Shown: piece by piece, positions 18,943-28,316 of the stretch | Position numbering within the stretch: position 1 is the first letter of the stretch | Layout: every line of letters begins with the position of its first letter | Origin: Acidobacteriota bacterium | GTDB lineage: Bacteria > Acidobacteriota > Terriglobia > Terriglobales > SCQP01 | Length of the DNA: 64,000 nucleotides | Assembly: GCA_021818955.1 (NCBI GenBank) | Contig: JAKASR010000008.1 | Span: 54,720-118,719, forward strand | Direction of reading: 5' to 3' | The notes under the pieces: model-generated | What the model saw: the letters and a program-made list of their open reading frames with translations, nothing else | The model's database searches: none | Told to the model about the DNA's origin: nothing | Made by a program: the position numbers and the translations under genes

Positions 18943-19662
18943 TTGCGTTTTCCCACCCAAGCTAAACTGGTGCCGGCTATCGCACTGCTGGCGGCCTGGC
19001 CGCTGCGGCTTTGGGCGCAGCCAGGCGCCGGCGAATACTTTACCGGCGTGGTCACCGCATTCAATGCCGCCCGCCATGCCGTCACGCTGACGGCCTGGGA
19101 TTGCGGGCGGCCGCAATCCTTATCCGCGGTTTTCTATCAGCATCCACAAGACCTGCGCCAACGCCCCTATTACTGGCAAGTGGCTATTATTCACGGCCAT
19201 TATGAAGTGATCAATTTCGGTTATCAGGCGCGGCTGCGCGACGCCATCAAATTGGGCTACTTATTCCGCGCGCATTATCGTCCTATTCTGCTGAATAGCC
19301 AGCCGGCAATCGGCATTGACCAGTTGCGTTTTCTTGATCCCCGAAAAGGGAGAAAATCGCTCACCGCGGAGTTGCAAAGCGCCTCACGCGACGGCGCCCT
19401 GCGCTTCATCAGGAAAAAAAACCGGCGAGTTTGGAACAGTCGGCTCTATCCCGGCTTCTATGTCGTCTTTGCCAATGGGCAGCGTGGGCCGCTGCCGATC
19501 AACTTTCTCCATCGCTACCGCGTTTACCGGGTTTTCTACCGCGATGAAACCTGCGGCCAGCCAGCGAAAAAGATTCATTGGGTGATCGATCTGCAGCCTT
19601 CGAAAGAAAAGCCCTGGCTGTCGCCGCCGCGTCCGAAGCTGAACGCCCGCCCGCCGGAGTGA
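18943..19662 (+). CDS. Exported protein of unknown function
   Basis: I do not recognise a family. The 239-aa product begins with a signal peptide (LVPAIALLAAWPLRLWAQ, residues 9-26). The mature part has strand-like stretches (YFTGVVTAFNAARHAVTLTAW) and is rich in Arg, Tyr and Phe, including KIHWVIDLQPS before a Pro-rich tail. The start is TTG with AGAGGG about seven bases upstream; no ATG fits. It follows the ROK kinase gene after 52 bp in the same direction, so it may be cotranscribed. Its 3' end lies 6 bp from the convergent permease gene. Confidence 0.6.
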   Translation: MRFPTQAKLVPAIALLAAWPLRLWAQPGAGEYFTGVVTAFNAARHAVTLTAWDCGRPQSLSAVFYQHPQDLRQRPYYWQVAIIHGHYEVINFGYQARLRDAIKLGYLFRAHYRPILLNSQPAIGIDQLRFLDPRKGRKSLTAELQSASRDGALRFIRKKNRRVWNSRLYPGFYVVFANGQRGPLPINFLHRYRVYRVFYRDETCGQPAKKIHWVIDLQPSKEKPWLSPPRPKLNARPPE

Positions 19663-19668
19663 ATCCAT

Positions 19669-22332
19669 TTACTTGCTCCGCAGCGCCTCGACCGGATTGA
19701 TGCGCAGCGCGCGCCGGGCGGGCCAATCGCAGGCCAACCAGGCGAAGGCGGCCAATAGCGCGGCCGTGCCAGCCAGCACCAGCGGATCGTTTTGCCGCAC
19801 CTCGAAGAGGAAATGCCGCAACAAGGCGGAAATGGCCAGCGTGCCGGCCAGCCCGGCGGCGAGGCCTGCGCCAGTCCAGGCCAGCCCTTCGCGCCAGACC
19901 AGGCGCCGTATCGCGAGAGCCTCCGCGCCCAGCGCCATGCGAATGCCGATTTCCCGGGTACGCCGGGCGATATTATAGGCGGTCACGCCGGCTAAGCCGC
20001 CGGTAGCCAGCGACAGCGCCAGCAAAGCGAACGCGGCCAGCAGCTCAGCGCGCAGCCGCGGCTGACGGGTGGAAAGTTGCAGCCAATGATCGAGCGAGGC
20101 CAGGCGATAAATGGGAAGCTGCGGATCGACTGCGGCTACCGCCCGCCGAATTTCCGGTGCTAGCACGCTCAATGGCGCGTCCACTCTAATCACCCAACTG
20201 GTTTCCGGAATCGGTCGTTGCCACAACGGAAAATATATATTCGGTTGCGGGCGCGCATGCAAACTCATTTCGCGCAAACTGCCGACTACCCCGACGACGC
20301 GGAGCCAGTGCCCATTGCCGCCAAAATCGATTTGTTGACCCACCGGATTCCGATTTGGCCAGAATTGCCGCGCCATCGCTTGATTGATCAGCACGGCATC
20401 CGGCTGGCCAGGTTGCAACCAGGTTCCCACCAGCAGAGGAATATCGAGCGCGCGGAAAAAACCATGATCGGCAACACGGAAGCCGGCCATTTGCGTCATC
20501 GGGTTCGCGGGCCGCGGTTTTCCCCGAATGCTAAAGCTGCCCGCAAACCAGGACATAGGCTCTAATGGGATCAAACTTGTGATCCCAACCTGACGCACAC
20601 CCGGCAGACCAAGCAGCCGACGCTGGATGCTCACCAATAATGCATATCGCTTCGACTGCAATTGCCGTTCATGCGCCACGGCGCCCGCCGAAAGCTTTGG
20701 CGGCGTCAGGCTTAAATGCATTCGGAAAGGAATCGATAGATGAAAACTGATCACATGCTGCGGTTGAAATCCCGGCGGCACAGACAATAAGCGGTTCAAG
20801 CTTTTCAATAGCAAACCCGCTCCGGACAGCAGCATAAGCGCCAGCGCCGTCTCCGCCGCGATCAGCAACCCTTGCAAAGACAAACGCCGCCGGCCACTGG
20901 CAACATATTCATAGCCAAGCTTGAGCGATTGATTGAGATTCAACCGCGCCGCGCGCCAGGCGGGCAGCAGCCCGAAGAGTACCACGCAGGCAAGCGAAAC
21001 CAGCGCGCTGAAAGCCAGGACCCGTGGATCGAACAACTGCGCCGCGCCGCCGGGCCAGTGCGCGGGCGCGAGCTGCCGGACCAGACCGCCGGCGCCCGCG
21101 GCCAGCGCCAAACCGAGCGCCGCGCCGGCAAGGGCAAGTAACAGGTATTCGATCAACAGTTGCCGCAGCAACCGGCGGCGCGTCGCGCCCAGGCTGAGGC
21201 GCAGCGCGAACTCACGCTCGCGCGCGGCATTGCGCCCGAGCAGTAGGTTGGCTAAATTAGCGCAAGCCAACAGCAGCAATAATCCGGTGGCGGCCATTAG
21301 CAGGCGAAGCGCCACGGATTGCTTGCCGGCCAGCTCGCGATTCAAACGTAAAAATAAGGGTGGATTGTGATGGGGGTGCAGCGGATTGCCCCAGTAGCGG
21401 CCCTGCTGCCGCATGCGGGCTTCGAGCATTTTCAGCACGGATGTTACTTGACTCCATGTTGTTCCTGTCCGCCGTAGAGCCAAAAGCTGAATGAAACTCG
21501 TACTGCTCTCGAACAATGTCCCGCCGGCCAGAAACTGGGGCAGAGGCACCCAGAGCTCAGTTTCACCAGGGACACGGAATCCCGGCGGCATAACGCCAAT
21601 TACGGCATAGAGATGGGAGTTCAGGCTGATCGTTTGGCCGAGCATGCGGGGATCACTGCCTAATACCCGCCACAATCTATATCCGAGAATCGCAACCGGT
21701 TCCTTCAAATCGAAACTGGAAAAGAAACGGCCCAGAATTGGCTTCGCCCCGAACACGCGCGCGAAATTTGCGCTAACGCCGGCGGCCTTGACCCGCATGG
21801 GCAATCCGCCCGAGACGGAGAGATTCACGCCATGCGAAGTATGCTCGGCAACGGCTGTAAATGCTCGCTGAAGTTCGCGTCGCCCAAAAACCTGTATCCC
21901 CGGATGCGACAGATCGCCTTTGAGAGTAGCTAGAGGAAGATTGATCACGACAATCCGGCCGGCGTGCGGCCAGGGCAAGGGGCGCAGAAACAGTTGGTTG
22001 ACCACGCTAAAAATGGCCGTATTCGCCCCAATGCCCAGCGCCAACGTCAGCACTGCGACCGCGGTAAAGCCTGGCGCTTTTCGCATCTGGCGCAAGCCGT
22101 AGCGCAGATCCTGCAGCCAGCTTTCAAACCAAGCCGCGCGGCCGGACTCGCGGCATGCTTCCTGGCAGCGGTCGAGCGAGCCGAAGCCGATGCGCGCCCG
22201 GCGGCGGGCCTCATCCGGCTCGAGGCCGGCGGCGATCAACTCGGCGGTCTTTTGATCGAGATGAAAAGCCAGTTCGGCTTGGAGCCGCCGCTCGGCGCGT
22301 TTTCTGCGGAAGAATCGATCTTGCCAGCGCAT
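19669..22332 (-). CDS. ADOP-type ABC permease (MacB/FtsX family), second of a pair
   Basis: Large permease of 887 aa of the acidobacterial duplicated orphan permease group. An N-terminal charged region of about 75 residues ([18 protein letters not shown]) precedes the first FtsX module (TM1 [21 protein letters not shown], MacB-type periplasmic domain, then three helices around 365-460); a short duplicate module with four helices ends at NPVEALRSK. No ATPase gene is adjacent, as expected for these orphan permeases. It follows another ADOP gene after 20 bp and shares its first 188 coding bases almost exactly. Transport substrate unknown; antimicrobial export or envelope stress roles are guesses. 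Confidence 0.88.
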   Translation of the reverse strand: MRWQDRFFRRKRAERRLQAELAFHLDQKTAELIAAGLEPDEARRRARIGFGSLDRCQEACRESGRAAWFESWLQDLRYGLRQMRKAPGFTAVAVLTLALGIGANTAIFSVVNQLFLRPLPWPHAGRIVVINLPLATLKGDLSHPGIQVFGRRELQRAFTAVAEHTSHGVNLSVSGGLPMRVKAAGVSANFARVFGAKPILGRFFSSFDLKEPVAILGYRLWRVLGSDPRMLGQTISLNSHLYAVIGVMPPGFRVPGETELWVPLPQFLAGGTLFESSTSFIQLLALRRTGTTWSQVTSVLKMLEARMRQQGRYWGNPLHPHHNPPLFLRLNRELAGKQSVALRLLMAATGLLLLLACANLANLLLGRNAAREREFALRLSLGATRRRLLRQLLIEYLLLALAGAALGLALAAGAGGLVRQLAPAHWPGGAAQLFDPRVLAFSALVSLACVVLFGLLPAWRAARLNLNQSLKLGYEYVASGRRRLSLQGLLIAAETALALMLLSGAGLLLKSLNRLLSVPPGFQPQHVISFHLSIPFRMHLSLTPPKLSAGAVAHERQLQSKRYALLVSIQRRLLGLPGVRQVGITSLIPLEPMSWFAGSFSIRGKPRPANPMTQMAGFRVADHGFFRALDIPLLVGTWLQPGQPDAVLINQAMARQFWPNRNPVGQQIDFGGNGHWLRVVGVVGSLREMSLHARPQPNIYFPLWQRPIPETSWVIRVDAPLSVLAPEIRRAVAAVDPQLPIYRLASLDHWLQLSTRQPRLRAELLAAFALLALSLATGGLAGVTAYNIARRTREIGIRMALGAEALAIRRLVWREGLAWTGAGLAAGLAGTLAISALLRHFLFEVRQNDPLVLAGTAALLAAFAWLACDWPARRALRINPVEALRSK

Positions 22333-22338
22333 GGCAAT
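22145..22338 (-). repeat. 194-bp near-identical direct repeat, copy 1 (5' end of the downstream ADOP gene)
   Basis: This segment matches 24835-25028 over its full 194 bases with only about half a dozen differences and no gap. It covers the coding start of the ADOP gene plus six bases before it. The rest of the two genes is far more diverged. Confidence 0.9.
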
Positions 22339-22352
22339 TTAGCCTCGATATG

Positions 22353-25022
22353 TCATTCGTATCGCAACAATATGGCGGGATTATTCCGCGCCGCGCGCCA
22401 GATTGCCGGCAGGCAAGCCAGAAGGGCGGCAAGGAAAGCCGCGGTTGCCGTCAATAACAGAAACATCGCCTCTGGAGTTTTCGGTTGAAACACAAAGGCA
22501 CCCAACAGCCGCCGCATGCCGGTAAAAACAACTATGCCCAACACGATTCCGGATGCGGCCAAGCCGGCTCCGGCCGCGCCAATCGAGCGGGCAATGCGCC
22601 AGCTGGAGGCTCCCAAAGCGGCGCGAATGGAGTTTTCGTATTGCCGTTCACTCACCCAGAAGTTCAGCAGCCCGAAAATGCCGCCCATGCTGAGCCAAAG
22701 CGCCATTCCGGCGAAGATCACGACGACGATCATGCGCAGCCGCGCGGCGAAAAGCCAGCGATGCGCGACCTGATTCATTGTCCGGGCGTGGTAAGGCGCC
22801 GCACCGCCGCTAAGCGACGCCAGCGCGTGCAGAAAAGCGGGGAAATGCGCCGCCGCCGGAGGTTGGACGCGCGCTACCCAGAAAAAGGAAATGCTGGAAG
22901 GGGCATCGGCCCCGTTTTGCCAAGGCTGCAGCGGAACATAAATTTGCGGCGAGGGCCTAAATCCGGTGTGATAGCCGATCTCGCCAACTTCTCCGACAAC
23001 TCGAAACGAACGGCCATTGACCATGAGATTGCGGCCGATAGGATTTTGCTTAAGCCAGAGTTTCCGGGCCAGTTCTTGACTAACGACGACGGCGCAGTTT
23101 CCCGGGCAGCCATCATACGGACCCAGGGCTCGGCCGCGAATCAAGGGAATATGCAAGGCTAGAAAATAATTGCCATGAATCGCAAAGAAATACACCATCA
23201 ATCCGAAACCCGGATGTTCAGGGTCAGGATTGACCCAAATCTCACGTGCCTGAGTGAGCGGCAACCAGTCGACCGCGCCCGCGGCGCGCACGCCGGGTAA
23301 CGATGCGAGCCGGGTTTCAACGGCATGCATATAGGTTCGCAATCGCGCCTGGCTGCGGCGCAATTGGGCGCGGACAGCCTGCTTACGCTCGGCTTGGGAA
23401 AAAGTATTAGCGGCCTGCGTAGCCGCAGCCTTTTGGAGATGCAACGGCAGGGTGATTTCCGCGCTCAACACGCCGCGCGTATCGAAGCCATGAAGAGAAT
23501 CGCTAGTTCGCCACCAGGTTTGAGCCAGCAAGCCAGCGGCGGCGAGCAGCAGCATGGATAAGGCAATGGCCGCGGTGACCAGCAACGCCTGTATGCGGCG
23601 CACACCGCGAGGGGTGCAGCCCGGCTCGGATTGCCGCAAAGTCGATAGCGGACTGACAGAAGGCAAAGATAATGCCGCAGGCATGTTCATGGCAACGCTG
23701 GTGAACAACGCCAGACCTGCCGAAATCGCCAGTACGTTCGCATTCCAGGGAATAACCCGGGCATGCGGCAAGAGCATACGCAGCCAGGGATGGAGCTTAT
23801 GAATCGCAAACCAAGCCATTCCCACTCCCAGCGCGCAAGCCGCGAGACCGAGCCAAGCGCCTTCCAAAAGCAGTTGCATATTTATTTGATGAGGCTTCGC
23901 GCCTAGAGCGAGGCGGAGCGCGAATTCCCGCCGCCGCGCCGTCGTTTGCGCCAGCAACAGGCTGGCGGCGGCGATTAAAGCGGCAAATAATAAACATCCG
24001 GCGCCGGCCAGGACCAGCCAGAGCGAGTTCGCCACCGGTTCAACCAGAGCGGAATGCAAGCGTATGGCGCCGATTGAGCCGCCATAAGTAATGCCCGATT
24101 TGGCAAAGACATGTGCAGCGCGCGTCATGAGCGCGCGCAAGGCCGTATTGGCTTGCGCGAGAGTGACGCCTGGAAATAATCGTCCAACGCTGACAATCCC
24201 AAATTTTCGATTCGGCAATAGAATCCACAATTTACATGCTTGCGGATAAGTCGAATTTTCCGGCGCCACCGCGACAATGCGATAGGGCTTGCCATTCAAT
24301 TGCATGACTTTGCCCAGCACATCCGGCCGCGACCCAAATTGCCGTTTCCAAAGCCCATAGCTGAGCACGATGCCGCCCAGCGAACGACGGTCATCCAAAT
24401 GGCCAAGTACGGCATGAATCTGAAAGACGTGGAAGAAATCGCGCGAGACCCGCGCGCCATGAATACGTTCTAATTGATCTCCAAACCGCAGATTCCAATT
24501 GCGCGATTGCTCCGCGGCCAACCATTTAAAGATGTGACCTTGTCCCCACCAAGACAAACCGCGCCGATCGGGTGGTTCTTCCGCACCGCGTATCTGCACA
24601 ATGCGGTTCGGATGCGGATACGATAGCGGACGCATCATCACGGCATAGGCTAGAGAATAAACAGCGGAAGTCGCGCCGATGCCAAGCGATAAGATCAATA
24701 AAGCCAACAGAAACAGTCCCGGCCGGCGCCGCCATTGATGAACGACGGAGTTTAGGTTTTTCAGTCCATTTTCCAAAGCCGTGCCGAAGGACGCGGCACC
24801 AACGCCAAGCAATGCCGGCCAAGCGGCGGAGTCCGACTCGCGGCATGCTTCCTGGCAGCGGTCGAGCGAGCCGAAGTCGATGCGCGCCCGACGGCGGGCT
24901 TCTTCCGGCTCGAGGCCGGCGGCGATCAGCTCGGCGGTCTTTTGATCGAGATGAAAAGCCAGTTCGGCTTGGAGCCGCCGCTCGGCGCGTTTTCTGCGGA
25001 AGAATCGATCTTGCCAGCGCAT
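22353..25022 (-). CDS. ADOP-type ABC permease (MacB/FtsX family), first of a pair
   Basis: Orphan FtsX-type permease of 889 aa directly behind padR (11-bp gap). The same charged start as its neighbour ([14 protein letters not shown]) is followed by TM1 (FLLALLILSLGIGATSAVYS), a periplasmic domain with the family motif RVSRDFFHVFQIHAVLGH, and helix groups near residues 370-480 and 760-880. I placed the start at ATG 25022, which matches the start of the sister gene; a longer frame would run through the end of padR. The copy is diverged from the family more than the downstream ADOP (for example DSAAWPALLGVG after the shared segment). Confidence 0.86.
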   Translation of the reverse strand: MRWQDRFFRRKRAERRLQAELAFHLDQKTAELIAAGLEPEEARRRARIDFGSLDRCQEACRESDSAAWPALLGVGAASFGTALENGLKNLNSVVHQWRRRPGLFLLALLILSLGIGATSAVYSLAYAVMMRPLSYPHPNRIVQIRGAEEPPDRRGLSWWGQGHIFKWLAAEQSRNWNLRFGDQLERIHGARVSRDFFHVFQIHAVLGHLDDRRSLGGIVLSYGLWKRQFGSRPDVLGKVMQLNGKPYRIVAVAPENSTYPQACKLWILLPNRKFGIVSVGRLFPGVTLAQANTALRALMTRAAHVFAKSGITYGGSIGAIRLHSALVEPVANSLWLVLAGAGCLLFAALIAAASLLLAQTTARRREFALRLALGAKPHQINMQLLLEGAWLGLAACALGVGMAWFAIHKLHPWLRMLLPHARVIPWNANVLAISAGLALFTSVAMNMPAALSLPSVSPLSTLRQSEPGCTPRGVRRIQALLVTAAIALSMLLLAAAGLLAQTWWRTSDSLHGFDTRGVLSAEITLPLHLQKAAATQAANTFSQAERKQAVRAQLRRSQARLRTYMHAVETRLASLPGVRAAGAVDWLPLTQAREIWVNPDPEHPGFGLMVYFFAIHGNYFLALHIPLIRGRALGPYDGCPGNCAVVVSQELARKLWLKQNPIGRNLMVNGRSFRVVGEVGEIGYHTGFRPSPQIYVPLQPWQNGADAPSSISFFWVARVQPPAAAHFPAFLHALASLSGGAAPYHARTMNQVAHRWLFAARLRMIVVVIFAGMALWLSMGGIFGLLNFWVSERQYENSIRAALGASSWRIARSIGAAGAGLAASGIVLGIVVFTGMRRLLGAFVFQPKTPEAMFLLLTATAAFLAALLACLPAIWRAARNNPAILLRYE

Positions 25023-25028
25023 GGCAAT
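24835..25028 (-). repeat. 194-bp near-identical direct repeat, copy 2 (5' end of the first ADOP gene)
   Basis: Partner of 22145-22338, same orientation and length, about 2.7 kb apart. It encodes the N-terminal cytoplasmic region of the permease. Confidence 0.9.
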
Positions 25029-25033
25029 AGTCC

Positions 25034-25369
25034 CTATTCGGAGGGGCGGAGGATCAGCGCCACCGCCTCGGTCATACGTTCCCAACCGCGAATTTCGGCT
25101 TCCAGATACCGGCGTCCTTTGCGGGTGAGCGAATAGAATTTCGCCTCGCGGCCGGTTTCGGTGATGCGCCATTCGGCCTTGAGCAGTCCACGGTCTTCCA
25201 GCCGGTGCAGGGCGGGATAAAGCGTGCCCTGCTGCAGTTGAAAGAAGTCGCGCGAGACCTGGCCAATGCGCTGCGCGATGGCGTAGCCGTGCATCGGCAG
25301 CGGCTCGATGGCTTTTAAGATCAACATGTCGAGCGTGCCCTTGAGCAGCTCGATTTTTTCTTCGCCCAT
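25034..25369 (-). CDS. PadR-family transcriptional regulator
   Basis: Winged-helix repressor of 111 aa. The family pattern LLKGTLDMLILKAIEPLPMH (residues 8-27), then GYAIAQRIGQ, QGTLYPALHRLEDRGLL and TETGREAKFYSLTRKGR, is complete. Cotranscribed with the two ADOP permeases downstream, the usual arrangement in acidobacteria, and probably represses its own operon in response to an unknown compound. Two direct repeats and a promoter lie just upstream (25380-25445). Confidence 0.93.
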   Translation of the reverse strand: MGEEKIELLKGTLDMLILKAIEPLPMHGYAIAQRIGQVSRDFFQLQQGTLYPALHRLEDRGLLKAEWRITETGREAKFYSLTRKGRRYLEAEIRGWERMTEAVALILRPSE

Positions 25370-25379
25370 AATGGCTCCG

Positions 25380-25425
25380 TTTCGATGCCTGGATGTTCTA
25401 CTGGTTCGATACCTGGAATATCTAC
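25380..25425 (-). promoter_or_regulatory. Candidate PadR operator: two 22-bp direct repeats
   Basis: 25380-25401 and 25404-25425 read, on the plus strand, TTCGATGCCTGGATGTTCTA and TTCGATACCTGGAATATCTA at their cores. They differ at about six of 22 positions and are spaced 24 bp, close to two helix turns. The upstream copy covers the -10 box, the other the start of the transcript, a good arrangement for repression. Confidence 0.6.
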
Positions 25426-25445
25426 CTATAAGGCGAAAATGTCAA
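25417..25445 (-). promoter_or_regulatory. Sigma70-type promoter of padR-ADOP operon
   Basis: On the minus strand, TTGACA at 25445-25440 and GATATT at 25422-25417 are separated by exactly 17 bases. The start codon of padR lies 47 bases downstream of the -10 box. Confidence 0.6.
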
Positions 25446-25489
25446 GTATGCAAAGGCTGAAGAAAGCCAAGGGTTTGGAGCAAAAAACG

Positions 25490-26677
25490 TCAGCGGATTT
25501 CAATCTCGACATCGGCACCGGCGCGGCTGGCGGAAAGGTAGGCGGCGGCCAGGGTGAGGCTAACGGTTTCGCCCAGCTCCCAACCGGATTCCGGCGGCGA
25601 GCCACCGGCCAGGGCTTCGGCGAAGGCTTGCATCTCCTGCGGATAGCCGTGCTGCCAATCCTCGTCGGCAGCGGGTTTCATCCAGCCCTGCTTGGGATGG
25701 ATTTTTTCGACGACATAGACGTCTTTGAGGGTTTCCGCGCCGGGAGCGAAGGTTTCCAGAGCATCCACCGGGTTGAGATTGCAGCGGGTGCGGTGGTTGC
25801 CGCAGAAGACCTCAATCCAATTGGCGACGCCGCCCAGGACCACGTCGGAGGCGAGGATATCGGCCACGGTGCCGTCGTCAAAGGTGACATGCATCTGGCC
25901 ATAATCTTCGGTATCGATGTAATCGGTGCGCAGCGTGCCTTCGTCCACATAGCCGGGCAACTGCGTCAGACGATGGGCGTGGGCGCTGACGCGAGCCGGG
26001 CGGATGGAGCGTCCGAGACGGGTTTGGCCCTCGATGGCCTTGAAATAAATCGCGGCCGATAGCGGATGGCAGCCCTTGGTTCCGAGCGCGCCCCCACCCG
26101 ACTCGCTCCAGCGTCCGTAGCTGGAAGCGTGCGAGCCGGAATGGGATTCCTCGCCGAGCAGGCGCAGGATCTGTCCGCGCGATTTTTCCAGAATCTCGCG
26201 CTCTTTCCGCACCGCCGGAGCGTAAATCCAGTTTTCGGCATAGCAGAGGCGGCGTCCGGAGCGGGCCACGGCCTCGCGCATGCGCTCGCAACTGGAGCGC
26301 ACTTCCTGGCAGGCCGCGGCTCGGTCGAAGGTAAGGCCGCTGAAGCCGGCGCCGTCTTTGGGCCCGTAGTAGCCGGTATAGGGTTTTTCGAGAATGACGT
26401 CGCGGCCGGCGGCCAGCGTCTGCAAGGTGAAGGCTTCATGGGTGGCGCCGGGCGTGCAGATATCGAGCGCATCGACTTGGCCGAGCAGTTGCTCGAGCGA
26501 ATCGAAAGCGCGCAGGCGCTCGGCCTGCGCGAAAGCAGACAGCTTGCCGCGCGAGCGGCTGAAGGCGCCCACCAACTCGATGGAGACTCCACTCACCCGC
26601 CGCCAGCAGGCGGCGTGTATGCGCGCCGCAAACCCGGCGCCGGCAAAGCCAATGCGAAGTTTGGAACCCATGAGCAT
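25490..26677 (-). CDS. Gfo/Idh/MocA-family oxidoreductase
   Basis: NAD(P)-dependent oxidoreductase acting on a sugar, inositol or similar polyol. The Rossmann start is IGFAGAGFAARIHA (residues 9-22), and the family's catalytic lysine lies in VILEKPYTGYYG. The C-terminal alpha/beta substrate domain contains the strand-rich segment HVTFDDGTVADILASDV. The length of 395 aa is normal. ATGs at 26677 and 26671 are both possible starts. No export signal, so it acts in the cytoplasm. It heads in the same direction as the carbohydrate genes upstream (CapA-like, TIM-barrel, GH116), which suggests sugar catabolism, but the substrate is open. Confidence 0.85.
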   Translation of the reverse strand: MLMGSKLRIGFAGAGFAARIHAACWRRVSGVSIELVGAFSRSRGKLSAFAQAERLRAFDSLEQLLGQVDALDICTPGATHEAFTLQTLAAGRDVILEKPYTGYYGPKDGAGFSGLTFDRAAACQEVRSSCERMREAVARSGRRLCYAENWIYAPAVRKEREILEKSRGQILRLLGEESHSGSHASSYGRWSESGGGALGTKGCHPLSAAIYFKAIEGQTRLGRSIRPARVSAHAHRLTQLPGYVDEGTLRTDYIDTEDYGQMHVTFDDGTVADILASDVVLGGVANWIEVFCGNHRTRCNLNPVDALETFAPGAETLKDVYVVEKIHPKQGWMKPAADEDWQHGYPQEMQAFAEALAGGSPPESGWELGETVSLTLAAAYLSASRAGADVEIEIR

Positions 26678-26715
26678 GATTTTAGCGAAAGCGAGCTAAA
26701 ACGAGCTCAAGCAAG

Positions 26716-28218
26716 CTAAGGCGAGCCAGAATTTGCTGTTGCTCCCGCCGGGGCGGCCGTAGAGGGGCGAATCACGCCGACATTGCCTTCAATCGCAATC
26801 ACGGTATGAAACTGCGCCGAGAGCCGTTGCAGGCGCTGCAAGATGCGTATGGCTTCGGCATGATGCGCGAGATGAGGAATGCCGCGATCGGCGGCGCGGC
26901 GCATGGCGCCCAGCGTGACCGGGTAGAGGCGGATTTCGGCGACGCGTCCGTGCTCGAAGCGGCTGACCGCAACGACGCTCTCGTACCAGCGCCGGCCGGT
27001 GAACCATTTTTTATCGAGCGCGGCATTTTGTTCCTCGTCGGTGGTGGTCGAGGGATTGAGTTTCCAGATCGCGTACTCGTCCACGCCCACCGGCGCGGGC
27101 AGGGAAGACTGAAAGAAGAAGTTGCCGAGGGAATAAAAAATCGGCTTGCCGCGATAGATTTCGATGCCGCGCAACTGATGCGGACCGTGGCCGATGAACT
27201 CATCCGCGCCGGCGTTGATGGCGTCATGCGCCAGGCGGGGGAGGAAATCCGGCGGCCGGTCGCTCCAGTTGCCGGGATCGTGGGCATGGATAGTGGCGAT
27301 GACGAAGTCAGCATCCTCTTTAGCCTGGCGCACGGCCATGAGAAAATCTTTCAGGTCCGCGAGATTCATCTTGGAATGCTGACCAAACCGTGAGCCGCGG
27401 CGGAAGTTCCGGCCGAAGAAATTGAGCCGGCCCGGCTTTTGCTTTTTGGGCATTTCGGCGCGTTCCGCCGCCGGCAGCTTCGCCACAATGTCGGCGTGAA
27501 CATGCGCGAGTTGATCGAAGAGGGGGCCGGGCAGCGTCATCCAGGTGGTGATGCGCAGGGCGGCGAGTCCGGGACGGGCGGGGGCGGCACCGAGCGCGTT
27601 CATGGCGCGCGAGAGCGGGGTGAAGCTGGAGGCGATCGAGACCAGGCCGACTCGACCTTCAGGGGTGGAAAGATAATGGGGCGCGAGGGCCGCGCCCAGG
27701 CTGGGTCCGGTGCCGGCGTGGACCACGCCGGCGCGGTCCAGCAGGCGGTCGGTGGCGCGCATGCCCGCAAAGCCCCAATCGGCGGCATGATTGTTAGCGC
27801 GCGAGACTAGCTCAATGCCCAGATTTTTTAAATCGCCGGGCACTGACGGCGAATCAATCAGCCAGGCGCCGCCGTTTTCCGCCGCCGGATAGCCGTGAAA
27901 GCGGCTCATGCGAAAGGCCGAGCCTTCGAAATTGCCAAACCCGGCATCGGCATGGCGAAGAAGATTGATTGCCGCCTGAAAACGCGGCCAGGCGAGTTGT
28001 GATTCCGGCTTCTCCAGTATCAGGTCGCCCACCGCAGCCAGGGTAAAACCGTCGGCAATGGAGCAGGCCAGGCTCTGATTGTTGCCCGGCGAGATCGCCG
28101 CCGGATGCTTCCCGGCCGGGGCGGGATGGGCGGATGGGCGCGCCGGCGCCTGCGCGGCGGCCGCGAGGGAGGCGAGCAGCGCGAAAACAGTAATCAGGCC
28201 GATTTCCCGAAGTCTCAT
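26716..28218 (-). CDS. CapA-family exported protein (PGA_cap metallophosphatase fold)
   Basis: Exported protein of 500 aa of the family named after poly-gamma-glutamate capsule CapA. A signal peptide (LITVFALLASLAAAAQA, residues 8-24) leads into the calcineurin-like core: AVGDLILEKP (first metal motif), FGNFEGS, SRANNHAADWGFAG, VIATIHAHDPGNW and FIGHGPHQLRGIEIYRGKP with FYSLGNFFF. These are the conserved blocks of CapA proteins. CapB/CapC partners are not present, so capsule synthesis is not implied; many acidobacterial CapA-like proteins have no assigned role. Confidence 0.85.
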   Translation of the reverse strand: MRLREIGLITVFALLASLAAAAQAPARPSAHPAPAGKHPAAISPGNNQSLACSIADGFTLAAVGDLILEKPESQLAWPRFQAAINLLRHADAGFGNFEGSAFRMSRFHGYPAAENGGAWLIDSPSVPGDLKNLGIELVSRANNHAADWGFAGMRATDRLLDRAGVVHAGTGPSLGAALAPHYLSTPEGRVGLVSIASSFTPLSRAMNALGAAPARPGLAALRITTWMTLPGPLFDQLAHVHADIVAKLPAAERAEMPKKQKPGRLNFFGRNFRRGSRFGQHSKMNLADLKDFLMAVRQAKEDADFVIATIHAHDPGNWSDRPPDFLPRLAHDAINAGADEFIGHGPHQLRGIEIYRGKPIFYSLGNFFFQSSLPAPVGVDEYAIWKLNPSTTTDEEQNAALDKKWFTGRRWYESVVAVSRFEHGRVAEIRLYPVTLGAMRRAADRGIPHLAHHAEAIRILQRLQRLSAQFHTVIAIEGNVGVIRPSTAAPAGATANSGSP

Positions 28219-28316
28219 AAGCAGACACTATAAGGTTTTCAATGGCCAATGGCTAGTGGAGCGCAAAGCAAAAGCGCAAAGCGGGATTGAACTTTCTTGG
28301 CCGTTAACGCTTATGC

